From contig NZ_CP075896.1 of the NCBI RefSeq assembly GCF_018604545.1, positions 6,014,001-6,078,000 on the forward strand: a DNA stretch of 64,000 nucleotides, read 5' to 3'. The DNA is from Streptomyces koelreuteriae (GTDB taxonomy: Bacteria; Actinomycetota; Actinomycetes; Streptomycetales; Streptomycetaceae). Below are positions 24,630-33,408 of the stretch, piece after piece (within the stretch, counting starts at the first letter, position 1; each line of letters opens with the position of its first letter). Under the pieces are notes generated by a model, which saw only the letters and a list, made by a program, of their open reading frames with translations, did no database searches and had not been told where the DNA came from. The translations under genes and the position numbers were made by a program.

Positions 24630-25838
24630 TTACATCCGTCCGAGCGGCGCTTGCTGCAGCGGCACCGGTCGAGGGGCGGAGGGGGTCGGAGCAGCCGCTT
24701 CCGCTGCCGGTCCCGGTTCAGGGGGATGCCCCGGTGCGGCGGTCGGGCCGGCTGTCCGCGCGCCCGCCTCCTGCCCCGATTCCTCGCCCGGCTCGGGCAA
24801 CGGCACCGCAGCCCCGGGTGGGCTCACCTGCGCCACGCCGCACGGCACGACCTCCGTCGCGTACGGCAGCCGCAGCACTCCCTCCGGGGTCCACAGGCCG
24901 GTGCCCGCCAACCACCCCTCGGGCGCCGGGAGATGGTGCACCCGCCGCTCGGCCGGCCGCCACACGGCGACCCAGCTGCCCGCCGGCCCGTCCACGCGCA
25001 ACGCCACCGCGCAGCTCTCCGGTGTCAGCACCTGCCCCGGCTGGATCGCGAACGGTGTGACCGCGCAGTCCCGCAACCGCAGGCACTCCGGGAAACGCAC
25101 CGGCAGGGAACTGCCCAGGACACCCCAGCCCAGCCGGCCATGACCCGGCGACGGCGCGTCCGAGCGGACGATCAGCAGCCCGCTGTCGTGGTCGGCGAGC
25201 AGCAGCCGGTCGTCGCTGTAGGCGGTGATCTGCAGCAGGGGCGACACCTGGCCGCCGCACTCCAGATCCACCACGACGGTCTTGGTGGGCCCGCCGGTCT
25301 CCCGGTCCAGCGCCAGCAGCCGCCCGGCCGGGTCCAGCCAGACCCCGCCCGAGCAGCGGCCGGGCAACTCGGCCACCTGCTGAGGTCCGGCGGGGCCGCC
25401 CGCGATCAGCCACACCGCCGTCGAACGCCGGCCGACCGCCAGGGCGTACGCCCGCTCGCCGCCGGGGGCGGGCGGCAGCAGCCACAGCCGGGCCGCCGTG
25501 TCCGGGCACCGGATCGCGCCCAGGGGCAGCTCGCCGGTGCCGGGGCCGGTCGGGTAGAGCAGGGAGAAGGCGTGCCGCCCGGCCACCAGACGGTGGATGA
25601 GGACCCGCCCGTCGGCCATCGGCTGCACCTCGGTGCCCGGCTCCTCCGGCTGGTTGCGGGGCAGCGGCACCGCGTACGGCTCGGGGCCGTTCAGGGTCCA
25701 GCGCTCCGGGAACCAGGAGTCGCCGGCCGACGCCAGGCGTGCGGCGTAGGCACCGTCGGCGGAGAGCGCGCAGCTCACCGGCCCCGCCCTGTCACCGTCC
25801 TCGTGTCCCGCCGAAGGCTCGATCGCACAGGCAGTCAT
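24630..25838 (-). CDS. hypothetical beta-propeller-like protein
   Basis: 402 residues from ATG 25838, with a perfect GGAGGTGA 7 nt upstream. Repeated strand-turn units of the form CALSADGAYAARLASAG, VWLDPAGRLLALDRETGG, LLQITAYSDDRLLLADHDSG and VWRPAERRVHHLPAPEG suggest a WD40/YVTN-like propeller. The C-terminal about 60 residues are Pro/Ala/Gly/Glu-rich and probably disordered. No signal peptide is visible. Function unknown; the very strong ribosome site suggests good expression. Confidence 0.72.
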   Translation of the reverse strand: MTACAIEPSAGHEDGDRAGPVSCALSADGAYAARLASAGDSWFPERWTLNGPEPYAVPLPRNQPEEPGTEVQPMADGRVLIHRLVAGRHAFSLLYPTGPGTGELPLGAIRCPDTAARLWLLPPAPGGERAYALAVGRRSTAVWLIAGGPAGPQQVAELPGRCSGGVWLDPAGRLLALDRETGGPTKTVVVDLECGGQVSPLLQITAYSDDRLLLADHDSGLLIVRSDAPSPGHGRLGWGVLGSSLPVRFPECLRLRDCAVTPFAIQPGQVLTPESCAVALRVDGPAGSWVAVWRPAERRVHHLPAPEGWLAGTGLWTPEGVLRLPYATEVVPCGVAQVSPPGAAVPLPEPGEESGQEAGARTAGPTAAPGHPPEPGPAAEAAAPTPSAPRPVPLQQAPLGRM

Positions 25839-26095
25839 CGTTCGGTCACCTCCAGTGACGAACGTAGTTTTCATGCCACAGGTGGGGAATCCGGGCGCTC
25901 CGGCTTCACACATAAGGGTGTTCCAGGAACGATTCGCCTGAGGAAAAGGGTGCATTTGTGCTCGGCGGGGCGACAGGCGGCCGACGGGGCCGGTGTCGGT
26001 GGCCGGGGTGGCGGCCGGGACGGTCCCGGCCGCGGTGGCGGTAGCGGTGGCGGTGGCGGTTCAACGCCACAGATCAGACGGGTAGCCTTGCTCCC

Positions 26096-26959
26096 GTGCC
26101 CCGTCTGTCTGAAGTCATCACCGCGCTCGAGAACCTGTGGCCCGCCGAGCGGGCCGAGTCCTGGGACGCGGTCGGCACCGTCGTGGGCGACCCGGACCAG
26201 GAGGTCACCCGGGTCCTGTTCGCCGTCGACCCGGTCCAGGAGATCGTCGACGAGGCGGTGAAGCTGGGCGCCGACCTGCTCGTCACCCACCACCCGCTCT
26301 ATCTGCGCGGCACGACGACCGTCGCGGCGACCCACTTCAAGGGCCGTGTCGTCCACACCCTCATCAAGAACGACATCGCGCTGCACGTCGCCCACACCAA
26401 CGCCGACACCGCCGACCCGGGTGTCTCCGACGCCCTCGCGGGCGCGCTCGACCTGCGCGTCACCGGACCGCTCGTCCCGGACCCCACCGACCCCGAGGGC
26501 CGCCGGGGCCTGGGCCGCGTCTGCGCGCTGGACTCCCCGCTGACCGTCCGCGAGTTCGCCGCCCGTGCCGCCGAGCGACTGCCCGCCACCGCGCAGGGCA
26601 TCCGCGTCGCCGGCGACCCCGAGGCGGTCGTCCGTACGGTCGCCGTCAGCGGCGGCTCCGGCGACAGCCTCTTCGACCATGTACGCGCGGCGGGTGTCGA
26701 CGCCTTCCTCACGGCGGACCTGCGGCACCACCCCGCGGCCGAGTTCCTGGCGGATCGCGCCCACAGCCCCCTCGCGCTGCTCGACGCGGCGCACTGGGCC
26801 ACCGAGTGGCCCTGGTGCGAGCTGGCCGCGAGTCAGCTCGACGAGATCTCCGACCGGCACGGATGGGACCTGCGCGTCCACGTCTCGAAGACGGTCACCG
26901 ACCCCTGGACCGCGCACGCGGCCTCCACCACTTCTGACCCCCTGGGAGCCCCGAACTGA
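26096..26959 (+). CDS. Nif3-like dinuclear metal-centre protein
   Basis: 287 residues from GTG 26096. It shows the family's metal-binding pattern: LVTHHPLYLRG (His pair), HVAHTNAD (Asp), VAVSGGSGDSLFDHVRAAGVDAFLTADLRHH, and the C-terminal DAAHWATEW (His). The family (PF01784, YbgI/YqfO) forms toroidal hexamers with two metals; it was annotated as GTP cyclohydrolase I type 2, but the physiological reaction is unsettled. It overlaps the zinc-ribbon gene by its stop codon. The Nif3, zinc-ribbon and RNase H gene order is common in actinobacteria. Confidence 0.93.
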   Translation: MPRLSEVITALENLWPAERAESWDAVGTVVGDPDQEVTRVLFAVDPVQEIVDEAVKLGADLLVTHHPLYLRGTTTVAATHFKGRVVHTLIKNDIALHVAHTNADTADPGVSDALAGALDLRVTGPLVPDPTDPEGRRGLGRVCALDSPLTVREFAARAAERLPATAQGIRVAGDPEAVVRTVAVSGGSGDSLFDHVRAAGVDAFLTADLRHHPAAEFLADRAHSPLALLDAAHWATEWPWCELAASQLDEISDRHGWDLRVHVSKTVTDPWTAHAASTTSDPLGAPN

Positions 26960-27699
26960 ACGCCGAGCCCGCCGACCAGATCCGACTCCTCGACGTCCAG
27001 GACCTCGACGTCCGCCTCCAGCAGCTCGCGCACAAGCGCAAGTCGCTGCCCGAGCACGCCGAGATCGAGTCGCTCGCCAAGGACCACATCCAGCTGCGCG
27101 ACCTGCTCGTGGCCGCGCAGACCGAGGAGAGCGACACCGCCCGCGAGCAGACCAAGGCCGAGCAGGACGTGGACCAGGTGCGCCAGCGCGCCACCCGCGA
27201 CCAGCAGCGCCTGGACTCCGGCGCCGTCACCTCCCCCAAGGACCTGGAGAACCTCCAGCGCGAGATCGCCTCCCTCGCCAAGCGGCAGGGCGATCTGGAG
27301 GACGTCGTGCTGGAGGTCATGGAGCGCCGGGAGTCCGCGCAGGAGCGGACGGCCGAGCTGACCGAGCGGGTCTCCTCCGTCCAGTCGAAGATCGACGACG
27401 CGACCGCCCGCCGGGACGCCGCCTTCGAGCAGCTCGACGGCGACGCCGCCACCGCCACCAAGGAGCGCGAGGTCGTCGCCGGGTCCGTGCCCGCCGATCT
27501 GCTCAAGCTCTACGACCGGCTGCGCGCGCAGCAGGGCGGCATCGGCGCGGCGAAGCTGTACGCGCGCAGCTGCCAGGGCTGCCGGCAGGAGCTGGCCCTC
27601 ACGGAGATCGCCGAGATCCGCAAGGCGGCGCCCGACACGGTGATCCGCTGCGAGAACTGCGGGCGCATCCTGGTGCGCACGTCCGAGTCGGGTCTGTAA
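26956..27699 (+). CDS. coiled-coil C4 zinc-ribbon protein (CTG start)
   Basis: 247 residues if started at CTG 26956. An in-frame TGA lies at 26935-26937 and no ATG, GTG or TTG codon occurs before GTG 27109, which would remove 51 residues of the coiled coil. GGGAG lies 8 nt before the CTG, whose last two bases overlap the Nif3 stop. Residues about 5-175 are a long antiparallel coiled coil; the C-terminal zinc ribbon is SCQGCRQEL and RCENCGRIL. Family zf-RING_7 (PF02591), related to mycobacterial Rv2229c/MSMEG_4306. Role uncertain; nucleic-acid binding is likely. Confidence 0.88.
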   Translation: MNAEPADQIRLLDVQDLDVRLQQLAHKRKSLPEHAEIESLAKDHIQLRDLLVAAQTEESDTAREQTKAEQDVDQVRQRATRDQQRLDSGAVTSPKDLENLQREIASLAKRQGDLEDVVLEVMERRESAQERTAELTERVSSVQSKIDDATARRDAAFEQLDGDAATATKEREVVAGSVPADLLKLYDRLRAQQGGIGAAKLYARSCQGCRQELALTEIAEIRKAAPDTVIRCENCGRILVRTSESGL

Positions 27700-27719
27700 G
27701 GGCGACAGGGGCGGTGGCC

Positions 27720-28955
27720 GTGCGGGAGTTCATCGTCGAGGCCGACGGCGGGTCGCGGGGCAACCCGGGGCCCGCGGGCTACGGGGCCGTGGTGAGCGAC
27801 GCGGCGACGGGGGAGACCCTGCGGGAGGCCGCCGAGTACATCGGCGTCGCCACCAACAACGTCGCCGAGTACCGCGGTCTCCTCGCCGGCCTGCGCGCCG
27901 CCCATGAACTGGACCCGGCGGCCACGGTCCACGTCCGGATGGACTCCAAGCTCGTCATCGAGCAGATGTCGGGCCGCTGGAAGATCAAGCACCCCGACAT
28001 GAAGCCGCTGGCGGCGGAGTCGGCCCGGGTCTTCCCGCCGGGCCGGGTCACGTACGAGTGGATGCCGAGGGAGCAGAACAAGCACGCGGACCGGCTGGCC
28101 AACGAGGCGATGGACGCGGGGGCCAGGGGGGAGCAGTGGTCGGAGGCGGCGTCGACGGCTGAGCTGGACGCTGCTCTCGATGCGAAGGCCGACCCCGACG
28201 AGCCCGACGCCAGTGCGCAGGACGTCCGAGCCGCAGCCGAGGCCGACGCCCGCTCGGCAGGGGCGAAGGCCGACGCCGACGCCCGTGCCGCCAAAGCCGT
28301 TGCCGCGCCCGGCTGGGCACCCGCCGACATGGGCGCCCCCGCCACCTTCGTCCTCCTGCGCCACGGCGAGACCCCTCTCACCCCCCAGAAGCGCTTCTCC
28401 GGCAGCGGCGGCACCGACCCCTCCCTCTCCGACGTCGGCCGGGAACAGGCCGAGCGCGCCGCCGCGCTGCTGGCGAGGCGCGGCACCATCCAGGCCGTCG
28501 TGTCGTCGCCGCTGGCCAGGACGCGGGAGACCGCCGGTATCGTCGCCGACCGGCTCGGGCTCGACGTGAGTATCGAGGACGGGCTGCGCGAGACCGACTT
28601 CGGCGACTGGGAGGGACTCACCTTCGCCGAGGTGCGCGAGCGCCACCCCGAGGACCTGAACGCCTGGCTGGCCTCTCCGGACGTCGAACCCACCGGCGGC
28701 GGAGAGAGCTTCGCGGCGACGGGCACCCGGCTCGCCGCCACCCGCGACAAGCTGGTCGCGGCGTACGCGGGCCGCACGGTCCTGCTCGTCACCCACGTGA
28801 CCCCGATCAAGACGCTGGTCCGGCTCGCCCTCGGCGCCCCTCCGGAGTCCCTGTTCCGCATGGAACTCTCGGCCGCGTCCCTGTCGGTGGTCGCGTACTA
28901 CGCGGACGGCAACGCCAGCGTCCGCCTCCTCAACGACACGTCCCACCTGCGCTGA
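27720..28955 (+). CDS. bifunctional RNase HI / CobC-type acid phosphatase
   Basis: 411 residues from GTG 27720 (GTG 27714 is an alternative). Residues 1-140: RNase HI with catalytic Asp in VEADGGSRGNPGPAGYGAVV, Glu in NNVAEYRGLL, and Asp in VRMDSKLVIEQM. Residues about 140-205 form an Ala/Asp/Glu-rich linker. Residues about 206-411: histidine phosphatase with LLRHGETPLTPQKRFSG and VTHVTPIK. The same fusion is known as Rv2228c and S. coelicolor SCO2299; it removes RNA from RNA/DNA hybrids and hydrolyses phosphate esters. The 3' end overlaps the convergent KDPG aldolase gene by 26 bp. Confidence 0.95.
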   Translation: MREFIVEADGGSRGNPGPAGYGAVVSDAATGETLREAAEYIGVATNNVAEYRGLLAGLRAAHELDPAATVHVRMDSKLVIEQMSGRWKIKHPDMKPLAAESARVFPPGRVTYEWMPREQNKHADRLANEAMDAGARGEQWSEAASTAELDAALDAKADPDEPDASAQDVRAAAEADARSAGAKADADARAAKAVAAPGWAPADMGAPATFVLLRHGETPLTPQKRFSGSGGTDPSLSDVGREQAERAAALLARRGTIQAVVSSPLARTRETAGIVADRLGLDVSIEDGLRETDFGDWEGLTFAEVRERHPEDLNAWLASPDVEPTGGGESFAATGTRLAATRDKLVAAYAGRTVLLVTHVTPIKTLVRLALGAPPESLFRMELSAASLSVVAYYADGNASVRLLNDTSHLR

Positions 28956-29577
28956 GCCCCGCCGCCGCACGGGCCAGCGCCTCGACGCGCCCCCAGTCGC
29001 GGGCCGCGACCGCGTCCTGCGGGAGCATCCAACTCCCGCCCACACAGCCGACGTTGGGCAGCGCCAGATAGTCCGGCGCGGAGGCCGGGCCGATCCCGCC
29101 CGTCGGGCAGAAGCGGGCCTGCGGCAGCGGCCCGGCGAGCGACTTCAGATACGCCGTACCGCCCGCGGCCTCGGCCGGGAAGAACTTCATCTCCCGCACC
29201 CCGCGCTCCAGCAGCGCCACGACCTCCGATGTGGTCGACACCCCCGGCAGGAACGGCACCCCGGACGCCCGCATGGCGTCCAGCAGCAGATCCGTCCAGC
29301 CGGGACTGACCAGGAACCGCGCGCCCGCCGCCACCGACTCGTCGACCTGCCCGGGGCTGATCACCGTCCCGGCGCCGACCAGCGCCTGAGGCACCTGCCC
29401 CGCGATCTCCCGGATCGCGTCCAGCGCCGCGGGCGTCCGCAGCGTCACCTCGATCGCGGGCAGCCCACCGGCCACCAGCGCCCGCGCCAGCGGTACGGCG
29501 TCGCCCGCGTCCTCGATGACGACGACGGGGATGACGGGCGCGAGATCCAGCACGGAGGCGGGCAGGGAGGAGACCAT
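28930..29577 (-). CDS. eda: KDPG/KHG aldolase
   Basis: 215 residues from ATG 29577 with AGGA 7 nt upstream. Class I aldolase TIM barrel: PVVVIEDAGDAVPLARAL, AIEVTLRTPAALDAI (catalytic Glu), GAGTVISPGQVD, FLPGVSTTSE, MKFFPAEAAGG (Schiff-base Lys) and FCPTGGIGP. It splits 2-keto-3-deoxy-6-phosphogluconate into pyruvate and glyceraldehyde 3-phosphate, or acts on related keto-hydroxy acids. No dehydratase or kinase of an Entner-Doudoroff route adjoins it. A perfect 13-bp inverted repeat 24 bp before the start suggests repressor control. Confidence 0.92.
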   Translation of the reverse strand: MVSSLPASVLDLAPVIPVVVIEDAGDAVPLARALVAGGLPAIEVTLRTPAALDAIREIAGQVPQALVGAGTVISPGQVDESVAAGARFLVSPGWTDLLLDAMRASGVPFLPGVSTTSEVVALLERGVREMKFFPAEAAGGTAYLKSLAGPLPQARFCPTGGIGPASAPDYLALPNVGCVGGSWMLPQDAVAARDWGRVEALARAAAGLSAGGTCR

Positions 29578-29600
29578 GGCGGTATCCTGCCGCCCCCGCA

Positions 29601-29632
29601 GCAGCATGCGCAAAGCTCATTGCGCATGCTGC
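29601..29632. promoter_or_regulatory. 13-bp perfect inverted repeat upstream of KDPG aldolase
   Basis: GCAGCATGCGCAA (29601-29613) and TTGCGCATGCTGC (29620-29632) pair perfectly around a 6-nt centre. It lies between the yaaA stop (29653) and the aldolase start (29577), both leftward. It could be a repressor operator or a terminator for yaaA; no T-tract follows on either side, which favours an operator. Confidence 0.6.
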
Positions 29633-29652
29633 AACGATCGACCTCGGTCGGG

Positions 29653-30435
29653 TCAGTGCACCTCGTCCACCAGCACATCCAGCGCCCAGGCCTGCCCCGC
29701 CTTGGCCGGTGCCTCGGCCTCCACGACGTACCCGAGGTCCCGCAAGGCCGTGACCAGCTCGCCCGGGTCCTTCGGATCGGCCCCGGCGGTCAGCAGACCG
29801 CGCACGATCCGCCCCTTGGTCGCCTTGTTGAAATGGCTGACGACCTTCCGCGTCGGCGCGTGCAGCACCCGTACCGACGCCGTGCGCCCGGCGATCTCGC
29901 CCTTCGGCTTCCAGGCGGCGGCGTACGCGGCGGACCGCAGATCCAGCACCAGCCCGCCCCCGGCGGCCTCGGGAAGCACCGACGCCATCGCCGTACGCCA
30001 GTGCGCGCCCAGCGCCCCGAGCCCCGGCAGCTTCACCCCCATCGAGCACCGGTACGACGGAATCCGGTCCGTCACCCGCACGGCACCCCACAACCCGGAG
30101 AACACGAGCAGCGAGCGCGCCGCCCGCCGCTTGGCGGCGGCGTCCAGGGTCGCCAGGCCGAGGGCGTCGTAGAGCACGCCGGTGTAGATCTCCCCGGCCG
30201 GCCGCGCCCCCGCCGTCCGCAGCTCCGCGTTCTTCGCGACCTCGCCCCGCAGCCCCTCACTGAGCCCGAGCACCTCGCGCGCCTTGTCCTCGTCGCCGAC
30301 GCACAGCTCGACCAGCTCGGTGAGGACGGCCTCCCGGGCGTCGGCCAGCCCGGGCAGCGACAGCGACTCCGGCTTCAGCGGGGCACCGCGGCCGGAGGGG
30401 GCCTTGCCTTCGGACGGCGGCAGCAGGACAAGCAC
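29653..30435 (-). CDS. yaaA: YaaA-family peroxide stress protein
   Basis: 260 residues from GTG 30435. Signature N-terminus MLVLLPPSEGKAP and internal YTGVLYDALGLATL, RSLLVFSGLWGAVRVTDRIPSYRCSMG, VLDLRSAAYAAAW and KVVSHFNKATKGRIVRGLL are all canonical for YaaA (UPF0246). In E. coli the protein lowers free iron during peroxide stress and binds DNA. Stand-alone here between the aldolase and a membrane-protein gene. Confidence 0.94.
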   Translation of the reverse strand: MLVLLPPSEGKAPSGRGAPLKPESLSLPGLADAREAVLTELVELCVGDEDKAREVLGLSEGLRGEVAKNAELRTAGARPAGEIYTGVLYDALGLATLDAAAKRRAARSLLVFSGLWGAVRVTDRIPSYRCSMGVKLPGLGALGAHWRTAMASVLPEAAGGGLVLDLRSAAYAAAWKPKGEIAGRTASVRVLHAPTRKVVSHFNKATKGRIVRGLLTAGADPKDPGELVTALRDLGYVVEAEAPAKAGQAWALDVLVDEVH

Positions 30436-30488
30436 GCGTACTCCTTCGATCGAACTCCGCCGACAGCGTACGGGGACCGGCGTCGACC

Positions 30489-31070
30489 TCAGACCCGCGC
30501 CCGGCCGAGGGCACGCGCGAGCCCGTCGGCGTCGTCGGCGTGGAAACGGATGACGCCGACCGGGCGCCGACGCCCGAAGAAGCCGACATGAGTGACGGGT
30601 TCCGTCAGCTCGACCGTGACGGTGGTCTGGGACCCCACCTCCACATTGAGCTCCCCGTCTGCCGGCTCATGCGTCATCCGCAGCTCGCGCCGCACCGAGG
30701 CGATCCGCTCCAGCGGCACCCGCAGATCGACATGGACGTACCGCCGGATCCGCAGCTCACCACCGACCAAATCCAGTACGTGCGGACGTACGACCGACGA
30801 GGCGTGCAGCCCGACGACGAAGACGACGCTGTACACGTCCACGAAGAGGAAGACGGCGTGCACGGTCGGCCAGTCCCGCAGCAGCACGGACATCGCCACG
30901 GTCTCGACGACACACACGAAGCCGAACCCGAACATCATCGCGCCCTGCCCGCGCGCGTACCCGAACCCCTGACCACCACCCCCGACCCCGTGCGTACGCC
31001 GCGCCACCCACAACACGAGACTCACGAGCACCCGCACCTCGTGCCGGACCAGCAGCCGCACGATCCTCAT
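30489..31070 (-). CDS. membrane protein, co-transcribed with MerR regulator
   Basis: 193 residues. Basic N-terminus, two membrane helices (about 46-64, FGFGFVCVVETVAMSVLL, and 70-92, AVFLFVDVYSVVFVVGLHAS), then a soluble C-terminal beta domain (ELRIRRYVHVDLRVPLERIASVRREL, TTVTVELTEPVTHVGFFGRRRPVGVIRFHADD) that looks PH-like. The start ATG overlaps the MerR stop by 4 bp (ATGA), so it is the second gene of a regulator-target operon. Function unknown. Confidence 0.82.
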   Translation of the reverse strand: MRIVRLLVRHEVRVLVSLVLWVARRTHGVGGGGQGFGYARGQGAMMFGFGFVCVVETVAMSVLLRDWPTVHAVFLFVDVYSVVFVVGLHASSVVRPHVLDLVGGELRIRRYVHVDLRVPLERIASVRRELRMTHEPADGELNVEVGSQTTVTVELTEPVTHVGFFGRRRPVGVIRFHADDADGLARALGRARV

Positions 31071-31822
31071 CGTCGCTCCTCGGCGAGCAGTCGCAGGGTC
31101 CGGCGGACCGCCTCCGCCTGGGCCGGGGCCAGGTCGTCGTAGAAGGCCCGCATGACACCGTCGTCGTGGTCGAGCTCCCCGACCTCCGGGAACAGCCCCG
31201 GGGGAATGCAGCCGGCCAGGGCCCGGGCGGCCCCGTCGACACGCGGATCGTCCGGCTCCGCCCCGGCGAGCGCGTCGAGCAGCGCGTACGCCTCATGGGC
31301 CCGCGCCACCGCCTCGGGACTCCCCAGCGCCTCACCCAATGACGACACGAGCTGCTCCCGTGCCTCGTCCGGCATGGCCGTCTCCAGGAAGGCCATGATC
31401 TCGCGGTCCTTGGCGGCCATGGGCGACTCCGACAGCCCCGCCGACCCGGCGAACAACGCGGCCAGCTCAGGCGACACCGGCCCTTCGACCGGCACCCCGC
31501 CCTCCGCCTCCAACAGAACCCGCAACCGCCCCCGCCGCTCCCGGATCGCCTCCTCCTGCCGCGCCAGATCCTCGTCCAACTCGGTCAGCACCTCGACCAG
31601 GTCCTTCCCGGCCTCGTCCGCCAGCACATCCCGCACCTCGGCCAGCCCCAGTCCCAACTCCGTCAGCCGCCGGATCCGCGCCAGCACGACAGCGTGCCGC
31701 AGCCCGTACTCCCGATACCCGTTCGCCAGCCGCTCCGGTTCGGGCAGCAGGCCCAGCTGGTGGTAATGCCGCACAGCCCGCGTGGTGACGCCGACGGCGG
31801 CGGCGAGTTCTCCGATCCGCAT
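31067..31822 (-). CDS. MerR-family transcriptional regulator
   Basis: 251 residues. N-terminal winged helix MRIGELAAAVGVTTRAVRHY, then YREYGLRHAVVLARIRRLTELGLGLAEVRDVL, a coiled-coil dimerisation helix (about 80-110), and a C-terminal about 130-residue helical domain rich in acidic residues that resembles TipA-like sensor domains only loosely. No metal-binding cysteine pair is visible, so a drug or small-molecule ligand is more likely than a metal. Autoregulated, judging by the operator at 31839-31859. Confidence 0.9.
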   Translation of the reverse strand: MRIGELAAAVGVTTRAVRHYHQLGLLPEPERLANGYREYGLRHAVVLARIRRLTELGLGLAEVRDVLADEAGKDLVEVLTELDEDLARQEEAIRERRGRLRVLLEAEGGVPVEGPVSPELAALFAGSAGLSESPMAAKDREIMAFLETAMPDEAREQLVSSLGEALGSPEAVARAHEAYALLDALAGAEPDDPRVDGAARALAGCIPPGLFPEVGELDHDDGVMRAFYDDLAPAQAEAVRRTLRLLAEERR

Positions 31823-31838
31823 GGGACCAGTGAAGACG

Positions 31839-31859
31839 TTGACGTTGCGGCAAGGTCAA
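31839..31859 (-). promoter_or_regulatory. MerR-type operator/promoter
   Basis: On the minus strand TTGAC(CTTGCCGCAAC)GTCAA is a near-symmetric dyad whose left arm is a consensus -35 box, the classical MerR layout in which the regulator binds between -35 and -10. It is 17 bp upstream of the MerR start. Confidence 0.65.
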
Positions 31860-31955
31860 GCGACCACCATCGAGGGAACGCCTCCCCTTCCCCCGGACGT
31901 GATCCACGCCGTGGCCCAGTCTGGTCAGTGATCGTCGGAGAGGAGCATCATCGCC

Positions 31956-32522
31956 GTGGCGCAGGACCCGTACACCCGGAAGTTGCTGCTGGACTGGTTC
32001 GTCGAACTGGACACCCCGGAGGGCTTCCGGGCGGAGCTGGTCGAGGGAGAGTTCGTCCTTACACCGGTGCCGGACGGGCATCACGAGCACTGCATCAGCC
32101 GGATCGTGAGGCAGCTCCACCGGCGCTCCGAGTTCGACCTTCAGTTCTCAGGAAACAAGGGTCTGAAGCTGGGGCAGGCGCATGGCCTTCCTCAGGACCA
32201 CGTGATCCCGGATGGCACGATCGTCGCCCGCGCACCACGGTTCTTCCGAGGGGCGCCCCCTTGGATGCCCTGTGAGGGAGTCACCATGGTGCTGGAGGTG
32301 ACCTTCACCAGGCCGGATATCGACAGCGAGGTCAAACGCCGTTGTTACGCCCGTGGTGGCATCCCCCTCTACCTGCTCGTCGACCGCGACGCCTCCTCGA
32401 CAACCCTGTTCAGCGAGCCGGAGAAGGACGACTACCGCCGGCTCTGCACAGCGGCCTTCGGTAGACCCCTCACTCTCCCCGACCCCTTCGCCTTCGGCCT
32501 GGACACCACCGACTTCCTCTGA
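31956..32522 (+). CDS. Uma2-family (DUF820) putative endonuclease
   Basis: 188 residues from a GTG. The PD-(D/E)XK fold is evident: FRAELVEGEFVLTPVPDGHHEHCISRIVRQL, then HVIPDGTIVARAPRF (catalytic Asp), VTMVLEVTFTRPDIDSEVKRRCYARGGIPLYLLVDRD (E-x-T in place of E-x-K, then the conserved K..Y..GIPLYLLVD block). Streptomyces carries many Uma2 copies; the biological role is not known. The third motif residue reads EVT rather than EVK here, so activity cannot be assumed. Confidence 0.88.
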   Translation: MAQDPYTRKLLLDWFVELDTPEGFRAELVEGEFVLTPVPDGHHEHCISRIVRQLHRRSEFDLQFSGNKGLKLGQAHGLPQDHVIPDGTIVARAPRFFRGAPPWMPCEGVTMVLEVTFTRPDIDSEVKRRCYARGGIPLYLLVDRDASSTTLFSEPEKDDYRRLCTAAFGRPLTLPDPFAFGLDTTDFL

Positions 32523-32546
32523 TCCTCTGTGAGTCGGGGGTACGAC

Positions 32547-33389
32547 GTGAGCACACAGCACCGCATGCGAGAACAGGCCCGCTGGACCAGGGCACGCCTG
32601 GGCCGGGCCGGCCCGCCCCTCGACCTCCTCACCGCCCACTTCGACCAGCATGTCTACGCGCCGCACGCGCACACCGAGTTCACCATCGGTGTCACGGTCG
32701 GCGGCTCGGAGGTCATCGCCTATCGCGGCGGGCGGATCCACTCCTACCCCGGCTCGATCGTCGTCCTGGAACCGGGCGAGATGCACACCGGCGGCCCGGC
32801 CGCCGCCGACGGCTACGCCTACCAGGCCCTCTACGCCGAGCCGTCCCTCCTCACCGACGGCACCCTCGGCGGCGGGCTCCCGCACTTCCGGGACGCCGTC
32901 CTCCACGACCCGGACCTGGCCACCGCCCTCCGCCGCGCCCATACGGACATCAGCACCTGCCCCGACCCCCTGGAGGCTGAGTCCCGGCTGCCCTGGCTGC
33001 TCACGGCCCTGGCCCGCCGCCACTCGACAGCGCGGGCGATCGACGACACGGTCCCCGGCGCCGGCCCCATCGCCAGAGCCGTACGCGACCGCCTCGCGGA
33101 CGAACTGCTGGAACCACCCTCCCTGGCCGACCTCGCCACCGACCTGGGCCTGTCCCGCTACCAACTGCTGCGCGCCTTCCGCACGACCATGGGCGTACCG
33201 CCGTACGCCTGGCTCGCCCAGCACCGGGTCACCAAGGCCCGCGGCCTCCTGGAGTCCGGCCTGCGCCCCGCCGAGGTCGCCGGCCTCGTCGGCTTCGCCG
33301 ACCAGGCGCACCTCACCCGCTGGTTCCGCCGCGTGCTGGGCGTGACCCCGGCGGCATACCGCAACAGCGTTCAAGACACGGCAGGGTGA
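32547..33389 (+). CDS. AraC-family transcriptional regulator
   Basis: 280 residues from GTG 32547, chosen because GGGGG lies 6 nt upstream; GTG 32529 adds six residues. N-terminal cupin (VYAPHAHTEFTIGVTVGGSEVIAYRGGRIHSYPGSIVVLEPGEMHTG) and C-terminal double helix-turn-helix (LADLATDLGLSRYQLLRAFRTTMGVPPYAWL, ARGLLESGLRPAEVAGLVGFADQAHLTRWFRRVLGVTPAAYR). It probably activates the EamA exporter gene that starts 19 bp after its stop, a common pairing. Confidence 0.93.
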   Translation: MSTQHRMREQARWTRARLGRAGPPLDLLTAHFDQHVYAPHAHTEFTIGVTVGGSEVIAYRGGRIHSYPGSIVVLEPGEMHTGGPAAADGYAYQALYAEPSLLTDGTLGGGLPHFRDAVLHDPDLATALRRAHTDISTCPDPLEAESRLPWLLTALARRHSTARAIDDTVPGAGPIARAVRDRLADELLEPPSLADLATDLGLSRYQLLRAFRTTMGVPPYAWLAQHRVTKARGLLESGLRPAEVAGLVGFADQAHLTRWFRRVLGVTPAAYRNSVQDTAG

Positions 33390-33408
33390 GACGGCCGAGA
33401 CTCGCCGC

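Noticed and set aside
26028..26062. GGTGGC/GGCGGT simple repeats upstream of the Nif3 gene
   Set aside because: Short low-complexity tract common in such GC-rich spacers; no hairpin, period or operator can be claimed.
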